Origin: Demequina aurantiaca
GTDB taxonomy: Bacteria > Actinomycetota > Actinomycetes > Actinomycetales > Demequinaceae
Reading direction: 5' to 3'
Assembly: GCF_000975135.1 (NCBI RefSeq)
Contig: NZ_BBRF01000002.1
Location: 248,001-312,000 of the forward strand
Length of the DNA: 64,000 nt
A program made the position numbers and the translations under genes. Position 1 is the first letter of the stretch. The number at the start of each line of letters is the position of its first letter. The notes beneath the pieces are model-generated. The model was not told the DNA's origin, made no database searches, and saw only the letters and a program-made list of their open reading frames with translations. This document shows positions 1 to 9,062 of this stretch, piece after piece.

Positions 1-420
1 CACGTTGCGTGCGGTACCCGCACGAACCAGTGCATCTGCCTGGCCGATGCCGTAGCAATAGCCGGCACACGCGGCGGAGATGTCGAAGGCGGCCGCCGGG
101 ATCCCCAGCCGGTCGGCAAGCACGGGTGCGCCTCCGGGGGTCATGTGCGGATACGTGATGGTGGACAGGATGACGGTGTCAACCTCGTCCGCGGAGATGC
201 CGGCCTTGGCGATTGCCTCGAGCGCGGCACGTTCAGCGAGGTCGATGACCGACGTGTCGGAGTTGGCCCGCACACGGGTGGCGATGCCAGTCATCTTGCG
301 GATCCACTCGTCAGACGAGTCAATGGGCTCGATGATGTCCTCGTTGGGGACAGCGGTTTCGCCACGGGCGACGCCCAGGCCAAGGATGCGCGAGAACTCA
401 GGTCCTCGCTTGATGGACAT
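1..420 (-). CDS. fabH: 3-oxoacyl-ACP synthase III (partial, 3' end outside window)
   Basis: The first 140 residues of FabH are visible; the rest lies beyond the left edge. FabH condenses acyl-CoA with malonyl-ACP to start type II fatty-acid synthesis in the cytoplasm. The ATG at 418-420 opens a protein beginning MSIKRGPEF. The family catalytic cysteine is Cys118 within DISAACAGYCYG, and the usual N-terminal SSDEWI segment is present at about 35-40. It starts only 5 nt after the fabD stop codon, so it is almost certainly co-transcribed with fabD, giving the actinobacterial fabD-fabH order. The His-Asn part of the catalytic triad falls outside the window and could not be checked. Confidence 0.9.
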   Translation of the reverse strand, partial: MSIKRGPEFSRILGLGVARGETAVPNEDIIEPIDSSDEWIRKMTGIATRVRANSDTSVIDLAERAALEAIAKAGISADEVDTVILSTITYPHMTPGGAPVLADRLGIPAAAFDISAACAGYCYGIGQADALVRAGTARNV

Positions 421-425
421 CGTGG

Positions 426-1340
426 TCACGCGTGTGCCTCCAGGAGTTCGCGGGCTGCGTCCAAATCGTCCGGCGACTTAAGGGCTACTGCAGGAATACC
501 CTTCATCGACCGCCGGGCAAGGCCCGTGAGGACTCCGCCTGGCGCGACTTCGATGATCGCCGTGACGCCAAGGTCCAGCATGGTTTGCTGGCAGAGATCC
601 CAGCGTACTGGGTTGGCGACTTGTGACACGAGACGCGCGAGCACCTCATTGCCGTCGATGACTCGCGTCCCGTCCGCGTTGGAAATCAGCACCTCGGCCA
701 CGTCGTTGGGGGTGACGCCCGATGCTGCCTCGGCAAGCGTTGCTATGGCCGGCTTCATGGTGTCGGTGTGGAAGGCACCGGCAACCTGCAACTCGATGAC
801 ACGAGCGCGAGCCGGGGGAGAGGCGACCAGCGCCTCGATCGCAGTCTTAGCCCCAGCGGCAACAACCTGACCGCCGCCGTTCATGTTTGCGGGGGTGAGT
901 CCCAACGAGCCGAGCGTCGCCAGGACCTCGTCTGCGTCGCCACCGAGGACGGCCGCCATAGATGTGGGCTCTGCTTCCGCTGCCGCGGCCGCCATGGCGT
1001 TGGCTCGGACCGAGACAAGGCTCATGGCCTCCTGGTCGGTGATCGCGCCTGCCAGTGCGGCTGCTCCGAACTCGCCCACACTGTGCCCAGCAGTGACCGC
1101 GGGGATCGCATCACCCAGTACTTCCCGAGCGGTCGCCAGCGCAGTTGCAACGAGTAGTGGCTGCGCAATAGCAGTATCGCGAATCGCGTCAGCATCGGAC
1201 GTGGTGCCGTGTTCCACCACATCAATATCTGTGGCTTCCGACAACAACTGAAGTTTCTTGGCAACTCCCGGAATCTCAAGCCAAGGGGCGAGCATTCCGG
1301 GAGTCTGGGCACCCTGACCGGGGCAGAGAACGGCAATCAT
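426..1340 (-). CDS. fabD: malonyl-CoA:ACP transacylase
   Basis: FabD moves the malonyl group from CoA to acyl carrier protein, supplying the extender unit for fatty-acid synthesis. The 304-residue product begins MIAVLCPGQGAQ, the typical GQGxQ opening. The nucleophile Ser87 sits in GHSVGEF and the catalytic His191 in AGAFHTD. Length is normal for the family. It is followed at 5 nt by fabH and preceded on the same strand by a PucR-type regulator that ends 90 bp upstream, the arrangement of the fasR-fabD-fabH region of Streptomyces. No strong ribosome-binding site is visible before the ATG. Confidence 0.95.
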   Translation of the reverse strand: MIAVLCPGQGAQTPGMLAPWLEIPGVAKKLQLLSEATDIDVVEHGTTSDADAIRDTAIAQPLLVATALATAREVLGDAIPAVTAGHSVGEFGAAALAGAITDQEAMSLVSVRANAMAAAAAEAEPTSMAAVLGGDADEVLATLGSLGLTPANMNGGGQVVAAGAKTAIEALVASPPARARVIELQVAGAFHTDTMKPAIATLAEAASGVTPNDVAEVLISNADGTRVIDGNEVLARLVSQVANPVRWDLCQQTMLDLGVTAIIEVAPGGVLTGLARRSMKGIPAVALKSPDDLDAARELLEAHA

Positions 1341-1430
1341 GTCTCTAGAGTGCCTTATGAATCACGAAAAGTTGGGCTCCGTGCTCACCGTTTCCTACGA
1401 ATCGGATTGTATGAGTCCTACAGTTTCAGC

Positions 1431-2600
1431 CTAGAGAGCCGAGTGGCTGGAGTCACGCAAGCGACCCAACGCGAACGCGGTTTCCAACACGTGGGCGTCA
1501 CGCGTGGACAACACATTCCATCCGGTGAGCTCCGAGACCTTCTTGAGGCGGTAACGGACCGTATTGGCGTGAACGAACATGAGCCGTGACGCGAGCTCGA
1601 GCGAGCGGCCGCAGTCCAAGTACGTCGAAACCGTGTCGACGAGTGCGCCGCTGGCCTTGACGATGGGGTCGTACGCCACCGCGATGAGCTTTTCACGTGC
1701 CGCGGAGTCGCCCACCAGGACGCGCTCAGGGAGGAGATCATCGGCCTTCACCGGGCGGGGAGACAGCGCCCATGCGGGGGCGGCGAGCACACCGGTGAAC
1801 GCGGCGCGGGTCGCGCGGGCGACCTCGACGAGCGTCACGGCCGGCGGACCAACGACGACGGGACCCGGGCCGAAGTTCGTCAGCAACTGCTGAGTCAGTT
1901 CGTCCATGTCCGTGTCGGAGCGCGCGATGATGACAAGGTCGTCACCATGAATACCTACGAGGGCACCATTCGCAGTGCGTCGGATGGAGCGTCGTAGCTC
2001 CGCGGACTGCACTTCGCCGAGCGTGCCATGGGTAAGTCCAACCATGACCAGTGTGGGGCCGGGCTTCCATCCGAGCGCCGCGGCGCGGCTGGGGAGGTCG
2101 TCATCCACCTCTCCGCGGACGAGGGCATCGACCACCAGGGCCTCGATACGAGCGTCCCAGGCACCGCGCGACTCAGCAGCACGCGCGTACACCTCGGCGG
2201 CGCTGAAAGCGATCTCGCGGGAGTAACGGAGAATGGCCTCGCGGAGTTCCTGCTCGCCCCCGGGGGCGGCGAATTCGTCGCAGTGATCCTCGACAACCTG
2301 AACCACAGTGCGCACAATGCCCAGTGTGTGCTGAAGAGAGATGGAGCGGGTCAACTCGGGAGGCGCTGCGGAGAAAACCTCAGCCGCACCTCGGTAACTA
2401 CGGGTGGGGTCTGCGTACCACTGCACAAAGGAGTCGATGCCAGCCTGTGCCACTGTTCCGACCCACGAACGCTCCTGAGCGGGAAGGTCTCGGAACCAGG
2501 CGTACTCGGTGTCGAGGCTGGTGATGGCCGCGGTGGACAACTTGCCTGTGCCGCCGCGTAGACGCTTGAGGGTGTCCTGTCGGGTGTCAGTTGATGCCAT
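1431..2600 (-). CDS. fasR: PucR-family transcriptional regulator, FasR-like
   Basis: A 389-residue regulator with a C-terminal PucR-type helix-turn-helix (LASRLMFVHANTVRYRLKK, then a GWNVLSTRDA segment) and an N-terminal sensory region without a recognisable ligand motif. In Streptomyces the PucR-like FasR sits just upstream of fabD and activates the fab genes; position and architecture match, so the same role is inferred. The frame is open to 2708, but the ATG at 2598-2600 is preferred because a TATGAT hexamer ends 7 nt before it and no ribosome-binding site precedes any candidate. The alternative in-frame ATGs at 2609 and 2612 lie inside or against that hexamer. Confidence 0.82.
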   Translation of the reverse strand: MASTDTRQDTLKRLRGGTGKLSTAAITSLDTEYAWFRDLPAQERSWVGTVAQAGIDSFVQWYADPTRSYRGAAEVFSAAPPELTRSISLQHTLGIVRTVVQVVEDHCDEFAAPGGEQELREAILRYSREIAFSAAEVYARAAESRGAWDARIEALVVDALVRGEVDDDLPSRAAALGWKPGPTLVMVGLTHGTLGEVQSAELRRSIRRTANGALVGIHGDDLVIIARSDTDMDELTQQLLTNFGPGPVVVGPPAVTLVEVARATRAAFTGVLAAPAWALSPRPVKADDLLPERVLVGDSAAREKLIAVAYDPIVKASGALVDTVSTYLDCGRSLELASRLMFVHANTVRYRLKKVSELTGWNVLSTRDAHVLETAFALGRLRDSSHSAL

Positions 2601-2607
2601 GCCGACC

Positions 2608-2613
2608 ATCATA
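2608..2613 (-). promoter_or_regulatory. -10 element, leaderless start of fasR
   Basis: TATGAT on the minus strand, 7 nt before the ATG. A weak TTGTCG lies 19 nt further upstream. No Shine-Dalgarno sequence is present, so transcription probably starts at or next to the start codon. Confidence 0.5.
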
Positions 2614-2865
2614 GGACAGAGTTGTGTGATTTCGACAAGGGCGCGCCCCCCAAGTGGGGGGCAGACTGTGCGGGAATATACGACAAAGCGGTCAGATCGG
2701 GGCGTCAAAAACGTGAATTCCTGTTGGTAACGTCAGTTTCGAGTATTTTCGCCGAATCGTTGCGAATCGGTGCCTTGGCGCCCCATGGGTGGTGGTGGCA
2801 GTGGAATGGTCGCCAAAAATGGCAAACCATGGGTAGGTTGGTTTAGCAAAACTAGGAGGTAGGCA

Positions 2866-4092
2866 ATGAAGCCGCAACCCAAGCCAGTGACTGGTGCGAT
2901 TTTTGGATTCCTATTGGGAATTGTGATGGTGGCGTTGCTATGGCAACTCGGCATCCTGCCGCCGGATCGCTTGGTGGTATTCGGCATCGTCGCGATCGTG
3001 ATGATGGTGAGTACGTTCGCCTTGACCCAGCGGGTGTCGCTCGTCCGCAAGCGGTTTGTCGTGGTTGTGGTTTTCGCAGCATTGTTCGGCGGGGTAGGCC
3101 TCACTGGAATACCCGAGTTTGTCGGCGGCGGATCCATCAGCGACGGTTGCACCATCGAAGCGAGTTCCTCGCTCAGCGACACCACCAGTCCTGCAGATAC
3201 TTCCGCGACCGCGCCGTTCAAGGCCGCGCTGAGCGATGATGTGCCGTGGACGATGACGACCTCCGCGGTGGTCACGACTGGCACAAACGCCGCGGGCCTG
3301 AAGGTCGCCGGATTCGAGATTCCGACGTACCAAGGCACCGTGGACAATGCTGCTGGGGTTGAGGAAATCTCTGGCACGGCAAACGTGCAGGCCGTTCAGG
3401 ATCAGCTCAAGGATGACAGCGGACTTAGTCTCACGGGCGTCTATCACGTCTACGGCTACGTCCACGCTGCGGAAGGTGACTGTGACGTCGATGGCTATGT
3501 GCTTGTGGCACCAGCAAGCGCATTTGGCAACTCGATTCTGGTGGGGCTGTGGGTACTTGCCGCAATCCTCTTCATCGTGATCGTGACGCTCGCCATCGGC
3601 GTACGCCGTTCGATCCGCACGTCGGAGCGGTTGGCGGCCACGACCCCTCCCACCGGCGTGAGTTCAGGGTCGGAGACCTCGACGTCCGCGCCCATCGTCG
3701 CCGCGACAGCGACCAATGCCGAGACACCGGCGGACCAGCAATCTCCGGAGTATGCGCCACAAGCCGACGACACCCAGGCTGCTCTACCGGCCCCGACCCC
3801 GGGCACCACGGACGAGGCGGTGGCCGAGCCTGGCGCACCAACGGAGCGGGAGGAGCCGACGGCGGCACCACAGGTTGACGCCGCATCGGCGCCCGAACCC
3901 GAGCCCGCTGCGGTCTCGGAGCCGGTGACGGAGCCCGCATCAGACGAGGCACCGTCCTCCGAGGCGCAGGAAGAGCCAGAAGCCGATTCCGCGGCTGAGC
4001 CGGTCACGCCCACGGAAGCATCCGACACTCCCGATGCTCCCGCGGAGGATGAACCAAGGCGTGACGGTGACGACACTGGTCACCAGATCTAA
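2866..4092 (+). CDS. membrane protein with long acidic Pro/Ala/Glu tail, unknown function
   Basis: I do not recognise a named family. The 408-residue product starts after a very good ribosome-binding site (AGGAGGT, 7 nt before the ATG). Three hydrophobic segments lie near 9-30, 36-53 and 63-80. A soluble stretch of about 140 residues follows, then a fourth membrane segment near 224-245 and a low-complexity tail of roughly 150 residues rich in Pro, Ala, Glu, Asp, Ser and Thr. Four segments would place both ends in the cytoplasm, with the middle domain outside. It lies between fasR and aceE, transcribed away from fasR and towards aceE, and ends at a shared bidirectional terminator. Role unknown. 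Confidence 0.75.
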   Translation: MKPQPKPVTGAIFGFLLGIVMVALLWQLGILPPDRLVVFGIVAIVMMVSTFALTQRVSLVRKRFVVVVVFAALFGGVGLTGIPEFVGGGSISDGCTIEASSSLSDTTSPADTSATAPFKAALSDDVPWTMTTSAVVTTGTNAAGLKVAGFEIPTYQGTVDNAAGVEEISGTANVQAVQDQLKDDSGLSLTGVYHVYGYVHAAEGDCDVDGYVLVAPASAFGNSILVGLWVLAAILFIVIVTLAIGVRRSIRTSERLAATTPPTGVSSGSETSTSAPIVAATATNAETPADQQSPEYAPQADDTQAALPAPTPGTTDEAVAEPGAPTEREEPTAAPQVDAASAPEPEPAAVSEPVTEPASDEAPSSEAQEEPEADSAAEPVTPTEASDTPDAPAEDEPRRDGDDTGHQI

Positions 4093-4099
4093 GGTCTCC

Positions 4100-4147
4100 A
4101 ACGTAAGAACGCCCCGACTCCATCTGGAGCCGGGGCGTTCTTACGTT
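4100..4147. terminator. bidirectional intrinsic terminator
   Basis: A perfect 17-bp inverted repeat (4100-4116 against 4131-4147, arms beginning AACGTAAGAACGCCCCG) with a further 4-bp inner stem CTCC/GGAG in the loop. It has T-rich flanks on both sides and lies between the convergent membrane-protein and aceE genes, so it can serve both. Confidence 0.9.
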
Positions 4148-4162
4148 TTACGAGGGTGAGTG

Positions 4163-6871
4163 TTAAGCGTCGCCGCCCGCGTTGCCCGACGTGCCCTTGG
4201 AGGGGTCGTGGAGCTCGTAACGGTCGATCGCAGCAGCCGTAGTGCCGGCCTCTACCTGTCCCTTGCGCTCGAGCAACTGCAGCGCCTTGACGGCCATTGA
4301 CGGACCGTCGATGTGGAAGTAGCGGCGCGCGGCGGCGCGGGTGTCGGAGAATCCAAAGCCATCGGCACCGAGCGTGGCGTATTCGCCGGGGACCCAGGCG
4401 CGGATCTGGTCGGGAATCAGGTGGTCGTAGTCCGAGGTGGCGATGAACGGCCCCTCGGCACCCTGGAGCTTCTGGGTGACGTAGGGAACCTGCTGGCCGT
4501 CCTCGGGGTGAAGGAACGAGGCTTCCTCGGCCGCGAGCGCGTCGCGTCGGAGTTCGTTCCAGGAGGTCACCGACCACACGTCGGCGCGAACGCCGTAGTG
4601 AGCGAGCAGCAGCTCCTGAGCCTCGAGAGCCCAGGGAACGCCCACGCCGGACGCGAGCAACTGGACGCGGGGTCCATCACCCTCGGCCGCATCGGCGACC
4701 TTGTAGATGCCCTTAAGGATGCCCTCGACGTCCACGTTCTCCGGCTCAACGGGCTGGTGGATCGGCTCGTTGTAGACGGTGAGGTAGTACATGACGTTGG
4801 GGTCGCGGCCGTCGTCGCCGTACATCCGCTGGATGCCGTCCTTGACGATGTGGCGGATCTCGTAGCCGAAAGCAGGGTCGTACTGGACCACCGCAGTATT
4901 CGTCGCAGCCAGGATGGGGGAGTGCCCGTCACCGTGCTGCAGGCCCTCGCCGGCAAGCGTGGTGCGGCCCGCCGTCGCGCCAATGATGAATCCGCGCGTG
5001 AGCTGGTCGCCGGCGGCCCAGAACTGGTCTCCCGTGCGCTGGAAGCCGAACATCGAGTAGAAGATGTAGAAGGGAATCATCGGCTCGCCGTGCGTGGCGT
5101 AGGACGTGCCGACGGCCTGGAAGGCGGCTGCCGACCCGGCCTCGTTGATGCCGGTGTGCATGATCTGTCCGGCCTCGGACTCCTTGTAACTCAGCATGAG
5201 CTCGCGGTCCACGGGGAGGTAGTTTTGACCCTGCGTGTTGAAGATCTTGGCACTCGGGAAGATCGCGTCGAGGCCGAACGTGCGCGCCTCGTCGGGAATG
5301 ATCGGCACGATGCGCTTGCCGAACTCCTTGTCGCGCACCAGGTCCTTGAACAGGCGCACAAATGCCATGGTCGTGGCCACCTGCTGCTTGCCTGATCCCT
5401 TGGCGAGCAGTTCGTAGTTCTTGTCGTCCGGGAGCTTGATCGGTGCGTGGTCCTCGCGGCGTTCGGGGACGAAGCCGCCGAGCTCCTTGCGGCGGTCCAG
5501 CATGTACTGGATCGCAGGGTCGGACGGGTCTGGACGGTAGTAAGGCGGGTTGTATGGATCCGCCTCGAGCTCCTCGTCCGTGAACGGAATCTCGAATGTA
5601 TCGCGCAGCACCTTGAGGTCGGCCGCGGCCAACTTCTTCATCTGGTGAGTCGAGTTGCGTGCCGCGAAGTTGGCACCCAATCCGTAGCCCTTGATGGTCT
5701 TCGCAAGGATGACCGTGGGCTTGCCGTTCTTCTCCATCGACTTTGCGTATGCCGCGTACAGCTTGCTGTAGTCGTGGCCACCGCGCTTGAGGGCCCAGAT
5801 CTCGTCGTCTGTCATGTCCTTGACGAGTTCCTTGGCGCGGGGATCGCCGCCAAAGAACTGGTCACGGATGAATGCTCCGGACTCGGCACGGAACGTCTGG
5901 AAGTCGCCGTCGGGAACCGTGTTCATGAGGTTGACCAGTGCACCGTCCTCGTCGCGTGCCAGTAGCGGGTCCCAGTTGCGGCCCCACACCACCTTGAGGA
6001 CATTCCAACCAGCGCCACGGAAGTAAGCCTCGAGCTCCTGGATGATCTTGCCGTTACCGCGCACAGGGCCATCGAGGCGCTGCAAGTTGCAGTTCACGAC
6101 GAAGGTGAGGTTGTCGAGGCCCTGATTGGCTGCGAGCTGCAGCATGCCGCGGCTCTCGGGCTCGTCCATTTCGCCGTCGCCCAGGTAGGCCCAGACCTGC
6201 TGCTCGGACGTGTCCTTGATGTCGCGTGCCTGGAGGTAGCGGTTGGTCCACGCCTGGTAGATGGCCGATGCCGGGCCAAGTCCCATGGAGACGGTGGGGA
6301 ACTCCCACAGTTCCGGCATGAGGCGCGGGTGCGGGTAGGAGGACAGCCCGCGGCCCGAGGCAGACTTCTCCTGACGGAACGAGTCGAGGTCCTCCTCGGT
6401 CATGCGGCCCTCGACGAAGGCTCGGGCATAAACACCGGGAGCCGCGTGGCCCTGGAAGTAAATCTGGTCTCCGCCGCCTGGGTGGTCCTTGCCGCGGAAG
6501 AAGTGGTTGAGACCCACTTCGTAGAGCGTCGCGACGGAGGCGTAGGACGAGATGTGCCCTCCCACGCCCTTGCCGTCTGCCTGCGCGCGCGTCACCATGA
6601 CGGCGGCGTTCCAGCGAATCCAGCCACGGTACTTGCGCTCGATCGCCTCGTCGCCCGGGAATTCGGGCTCGTCCTCGTAGTGAATCGTGTTCAGGTACGG
6701 GGTATTGAGGCTGAGCGGCACGCTGAGGCGGCGCTGTGCTGCACGTTCCAACATCTGGTCAAGAATGAACTCTGCCCGGCCCTCGCCGTTCGTTTCGATC
6801 AGACCGTCGAGCGAATCAAGCCACTCATTTGTCTCGTTCGGATCCTGGTCAACGTCGCCGTGTGATGCCAC
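4163..6871 (-). CDS. aceE: pyruvate dehydrogenase E1 component, homodimeric type
   Basis: AceE decarboxylates pyruvate with thiamine diphosphate and passes the acetyl group to the lipoyl arm of E2. The 902-residue length fits the homodimeric actinobacterial and enterobacterial form. The thiamine-binding motif GDGEMDEP is at 231-238 with its partner VVNCN at 258-262. Start is GTG at 6869-6871, with GCAGGAAGG placed about 7 nt upstream. The E2 and E3 partners are not adjacent: a two-lipoyl acyltransferase and lpdA occur 50 kb away in this window. As in mycobacteria, aceE is close to fasR/fabD and divergent from DUF3052-ahpE. Confidence 0.96.
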   Translation of the reverse strand: MASHGDVDQDPNETNEWLDSLDGLIETNGEGRAEFILDQMLERAAQRRLSVPLSLNTPYLNTIHYEDEPEFPGDEAIERKYRGWIRWNAAVMVTRAQADGKGVGGHISSYASVATLYEVGLNHFFRGKDHPGGGDQIYFQGHAAPGVYARAFVEGRMTEEDLDSFRQEKSASGRGLSSYPHPRLMPELWEFPTVSMGLGPASAIYQAWTNRYLQARDIKDTSEQQVWAYLGDGEMDEPESRGMLQLAANQGLDNLTFVVNCNLQRLDGPVRGNGKIIQELEAYFRGAGWNVLKVVWGRNWDPLLARDEDGALVNLMNTVPDGDFQTFRAESGAFIRDQFFGGDPRAKELVKDMTDDEIWALKRGGHDYSKLYAAYAKSMEKNGKPTVILAKTIKGYGLGANFAARNSTHQMKKLAAADLKVLRDTFEIPFTDEELEADPYNPPYYRPDPSDPAIQYMLDRRKELGGFVPERREDHAPIKLPDDKNYELLAKGSGKQQVATTMAFVRLFKDLVRDKEFGKRIVPIIPDEARTFGLDAIFPSAKIFNTQGQNYLPVDRELMLSYKESEAGQIMHTGINEAGSAAAFQAVGTSYATHGEPMIPFYIFYSMFGFQRTGDQFWAAGDQLTRGFIIGATAGRTTLAGEGLQHGDGHSPILAATNTAVVQYDPAFGYEIRHIVKDGIQRMYGDDGRDPNVMYYLTVYNEPIHQPVEPENVDVEGILKGIYKVADAAEGDGPRVQLLASGVGVPWALEAQELLLAHYGVRADVWSVTSWNELRRDALAAEEASFLHPEDGQQVPYVTQKLQGAEGPFIATSDYDHLIPDQIRAWVPGEYATLGADGFGFSDTRAAARRYFHIDGPSMAVKALQLLERKGQVEAGTTAAAIDRYELHDPSKGTSGNAGGDA

Positions 6872-7117
6872 CGGTGGCCTTCCTGCCGGGCGCGGGGTAA
6901 TGCGCCAATGTGTCTATGGGGGCGTAGCGGGTGTGCCGCCTCTTTGAACATTCTTGCCATTTTGCGGCCGATTGTCACGCTGGCGCATGGGCGCCGCACG
7001 CTCGCCCCCACAACACGAGAGGTCTGGTCGCCGTTGCATAGGGGGCATTAGTGCCTCTACTGTGGTCGCAGGCGCACGTGGAGGCGCCATTCCCCAATGA
7101 CAAGGAGCGACGCCGCC

Positions 7118-7546
7118 GTGGCGACACAGGAGGACCCGACATCAGTCGACGAGACGATGATCGCGAGGTTTGGTCTCGACAAGGGCCACATCATCCAGGA
7201 GTTTGGATACGACGATGACGTCGAGAAGGAACTTCGGGTGGGGATCGAGGACGCCACGGGCGAGGCGATCGTTTTCGAAGACTTCGGGGATGTCACTGAT
7301 GGTGCACTGGTGTGGTTCCGCGATGGTGACGAAGACCTCGCCGACCTCCTGATGGACGCTCAGGCACTGCTTGATGACGGCGCATCCATGTGGGTGCTGA
7401 CGCCAAAGAAGGGTGTCGCAGGACACGTCGAGCCGCGCATCGTTGGTGAGTCGGCCTCTCTCGCGGGCCTTCACGCCACCTCAACCTTTGTGGTGGGCGA
7501 TTCCTGGTCATGCACCCAACTCGTTGAAAAGGGTCGCTCTAAGTGA
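7118..7546 (+). CDS. DUF3052 family protein
   Basis: A 142-residue acidic cytoplasmic protein matching the actinobacterial DUF3052 family (features such as IIQEFGYDDDVE, ALVWFRDGDEDL and MWVLTPKKGVAGHVEP). Its biochemical role is not established. GTG at 7118 is chosen because AAGGAG lies 10 nt upstream; an in-frame ATG at 7097 would give 149 residues but lies ahead of that site. Its stop overlaps the ahpE start by 4 nt (GTGA), so the two are translationally coupled. The pairing with ahpE opposite aceE is conserved in mycobacteria. Confidence 0.85.
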   Translation: MATQEDPTSVDETMIARFGLDKGHIIQEFGYDDDVEKELRVGIEDATGEAIVFEDFGDVTDGALVWFRDGDEDLADLLMDAQALLDDGASMWVLTPKKGVAGHVEPRIVGESASLAGLHATSTFVVGDSWSCTQLVEKGRSK

Positions 7547-8082
7547 CGCCGGTCACGGGCCTGACGGCCGCAGACCTCGCCGAAGCCAGCGCACTCCAGG
7601 CACAGGCCCAGCCGCTCGTCGGCGAGCCGGCTCCAGCCTTTAGTCTGCTCGACCAGCACGGGCGCACCGTGACGCTCGAGAGTTTTCGCGGCACCGGCTT
7701 GCTATTGGTGTTCATCCCCTTTGCCTTCACCGACACCTGCACCAACGAGCTGGTCGACCTGCAAGGCGCGGAGGACCTGCTGAACAGTGACGACATCAAG
7801 GTAGTAGTCGTGTCGTGTGATTCGATCTATACGCTCAAGGCTTGGGCCGATGCTCATGCGTACGACGGCGGCATCCTCGCTGATTTCTGGCCACATGGGG
7901 AAGCGGCCCGCGCCTATGGAGTGTTTAACGCGGACAAGGGCCTGGCCAACCGGGGCTCCTTCCTGATCGACGGCGACGGAATCGTGAGGTGGGCAATCGT
8001 GAGCGCGATGGGTCAAGCCCGCGACCTCGACGAGTACCGAGCGGCACTTCCGCTGGCGATTTCCTGCCCGTCAAAGACCTAG
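7543..8082 (+). CDS. ahpE: peroxiredoxin, AhpE-like
   Basis: A thiol peroxidase that reduces peroxides in the cytoplasm. The peroxidatic cysteine is Cys66 in PFAFTDTC, corresponding to the family P-x-A-F-T-x-x-C motif. One other cysteine, Cys95 in VVVSCDS, is not at a standard resolving position, so a one-Cys mechanism using external thiols is likely. At 179 residues it carries about 20 more residues at the N terminus than the mycobacterial AhpE I recall. The GTG start overlaps the DUF3052 stop. Context (aceE, DUF3052, ahpE) supports AhpE rather than generic Bcp. Confidence 0.85.
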   Translation: MTPVTGLTAADLAEASALQAQAQPLVGEPAPAFSLLDQHGRTVTLESFRGTGLLLVFIPFAFTDTCTNELVDLQGAEDLLNSDDIKVVVVSCDSIYTLKAWADAHAYDGGILADFWPHGEAARAYGVFNADKGLANRGSFLIDGDGIVRWAIVSAMGQARDLDEYRAALPLAISCPSKT

Positions 8083-8145
8083 TCGGCGCGGGAATTACGC
8101 CAATCGCGGCCGATGGGCCACAATAGTTACGCCTGAAAAGGTGAA

Positions 8146-8219
8146 GGGCCCTTAGCTCAGTTGGTTAGAGCACTGCGTTTACACCGCAGGTGTCATCGGT
8201 TCGAGTCCGGTAGGGCCCA
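8146..8219 (+). tRNA. tRNA-Val (anticodon TAC)
   Basis: A 74-nt cloverleaf. Acceptor arms GGGCCCT (8146-8152) and AGGGCCC (8212-8218) pair with discriminator A at 8219. The anticodon stem CTGCG/CGCAG encloses loop TTTACAC with anticodon TAC at 8180-8182. The T loop is GGTTCGAGTCC. The 3' CCA is not encoded and would be added after transcription. Confidence 0.96.
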
Positions 8220-8243
8220 CGCAGTCGGAGGGGGAGTATCGCG

Positions 8244-9053
8244 ATGTCAGAGACGGGCGCCTTGCCAACCAAGTACGACCGCTACGCGAACAAGTTCGAC
8301 GTACCGATGCTCGTGCTCGCCTTCGTCTTTCTGGTGGTGTGGTCCACCCGGATCATTGGCCAGGATCTTCCCGGCGGAGTTCGGGGAACGCTGATCGTGA
8401 TCCAGGGCTGGGTGTGGCTGGCGTTTATCGCGGACATCATCATCAGGACCGTGCTGTCGGAAAAATCCTGGAAATACCTGTGGACGCATCCCATCGATGT
8501 GATCGCCGTACTGCTGCCTCCCGCACGGCCGCTCAAGATCCTCACTGTTTTTGGTAGCGGCACGGTCCTCGCCAGCAAGAAGGGCGCGGTCCAAAGTTCG
8601 CAGGCTATCGGCATCTCATTGCTGCTACTGATCTGGATTGGCGCAGTCTCAATTCTGAGCGCCGAGCGCGGTGCCGTGGGTGCGCAGATCGAGAACTTCG
8701 GGGACGCGATTTGGTGGGCCCTCGTGACCATCACGACCGTGGGATACGGCGACTTTGCTCCCGTCACCACGGAAGGGCGCCTCGTCGCTACGGTGATGAT
8801 GTTCATCGGCATTGCCCTGATCGGTGTGGTCACCGCGTCGGTGGCCGGCTGGGTGGTGTCTCTGACATCGAACAAGGCGGCCGAGGATGCCGAGCAAGAC
8901 GAGGAAGTCCGCGACCACCGCGACGACGCGATGGCTCAGCGTGTAGTGGACCTCGAGGCAAAGATTGACAGGCTGCTCGAGCTCCAGGGGGAAGCTCCGC
9001 CGGGCAAACAATCTCAGCCCCGTAGGCCAGGCGCCCCGACCGAGCCGGAGTAG
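8244..9053 (+). CDS. potassium channel protein, six-helix type with reduced voltage sensor
   Basis: A K+-selective channel subunit in the cytoplasmic membrane. The selectivity filter TTVGYGD is at 164-170, between an S5-like helix (about 120-140) and an S6-like helix (about 178-205). Three hydrophobic segments precede these (about 21-37, 49-70, 84-100). The region where an S4 sensor would lie has only a few basic residues, so voltage gating is doubtful. The C terminus from about 215 is charged and heptad-like, probably a coiled coil for assembly, followed by a Pro-rich end. GGAGGGGG lies a little upstream of the ATG. Confidence 0.88.
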   Translation: MSETGALPTKYDRYANKFDVPMLVLAFVFLVVWSTRIIGQDLPGGVRGTLIVIQGWVWLAFIADIIIRTVLSEKSWKYLWTHPIDVIAVLLPPARPLKILTVFGSGTVLASKKGAVQSSQAIGISLLLLIWIGAVSILSAERGAVGAQIENFGDAIWWALVTITTVGYGDFAPVTTEGRLVATVMMFIGIALIGVVTASVAGWVVSLTSNKAAEDAEQDEEVRDHRDDAMAQRVVDLEAKIDRLLELQGEAPPGKQSQPRRPGAPTEPE

Positions 9054-9056
9054 CGT
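9051..9056 (+). promoter_or_regulatory. -10 element, leaderless start of the Nif3 operon
   Basis: TAGCGT exactly 6 nt before the ATG of the Nif3-like gene, overlapping the stop codon of the channel gene. No ribosome-binding site is visible. Confidence 0.45.
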
Positions 9057-9062
9057 ATTCAT

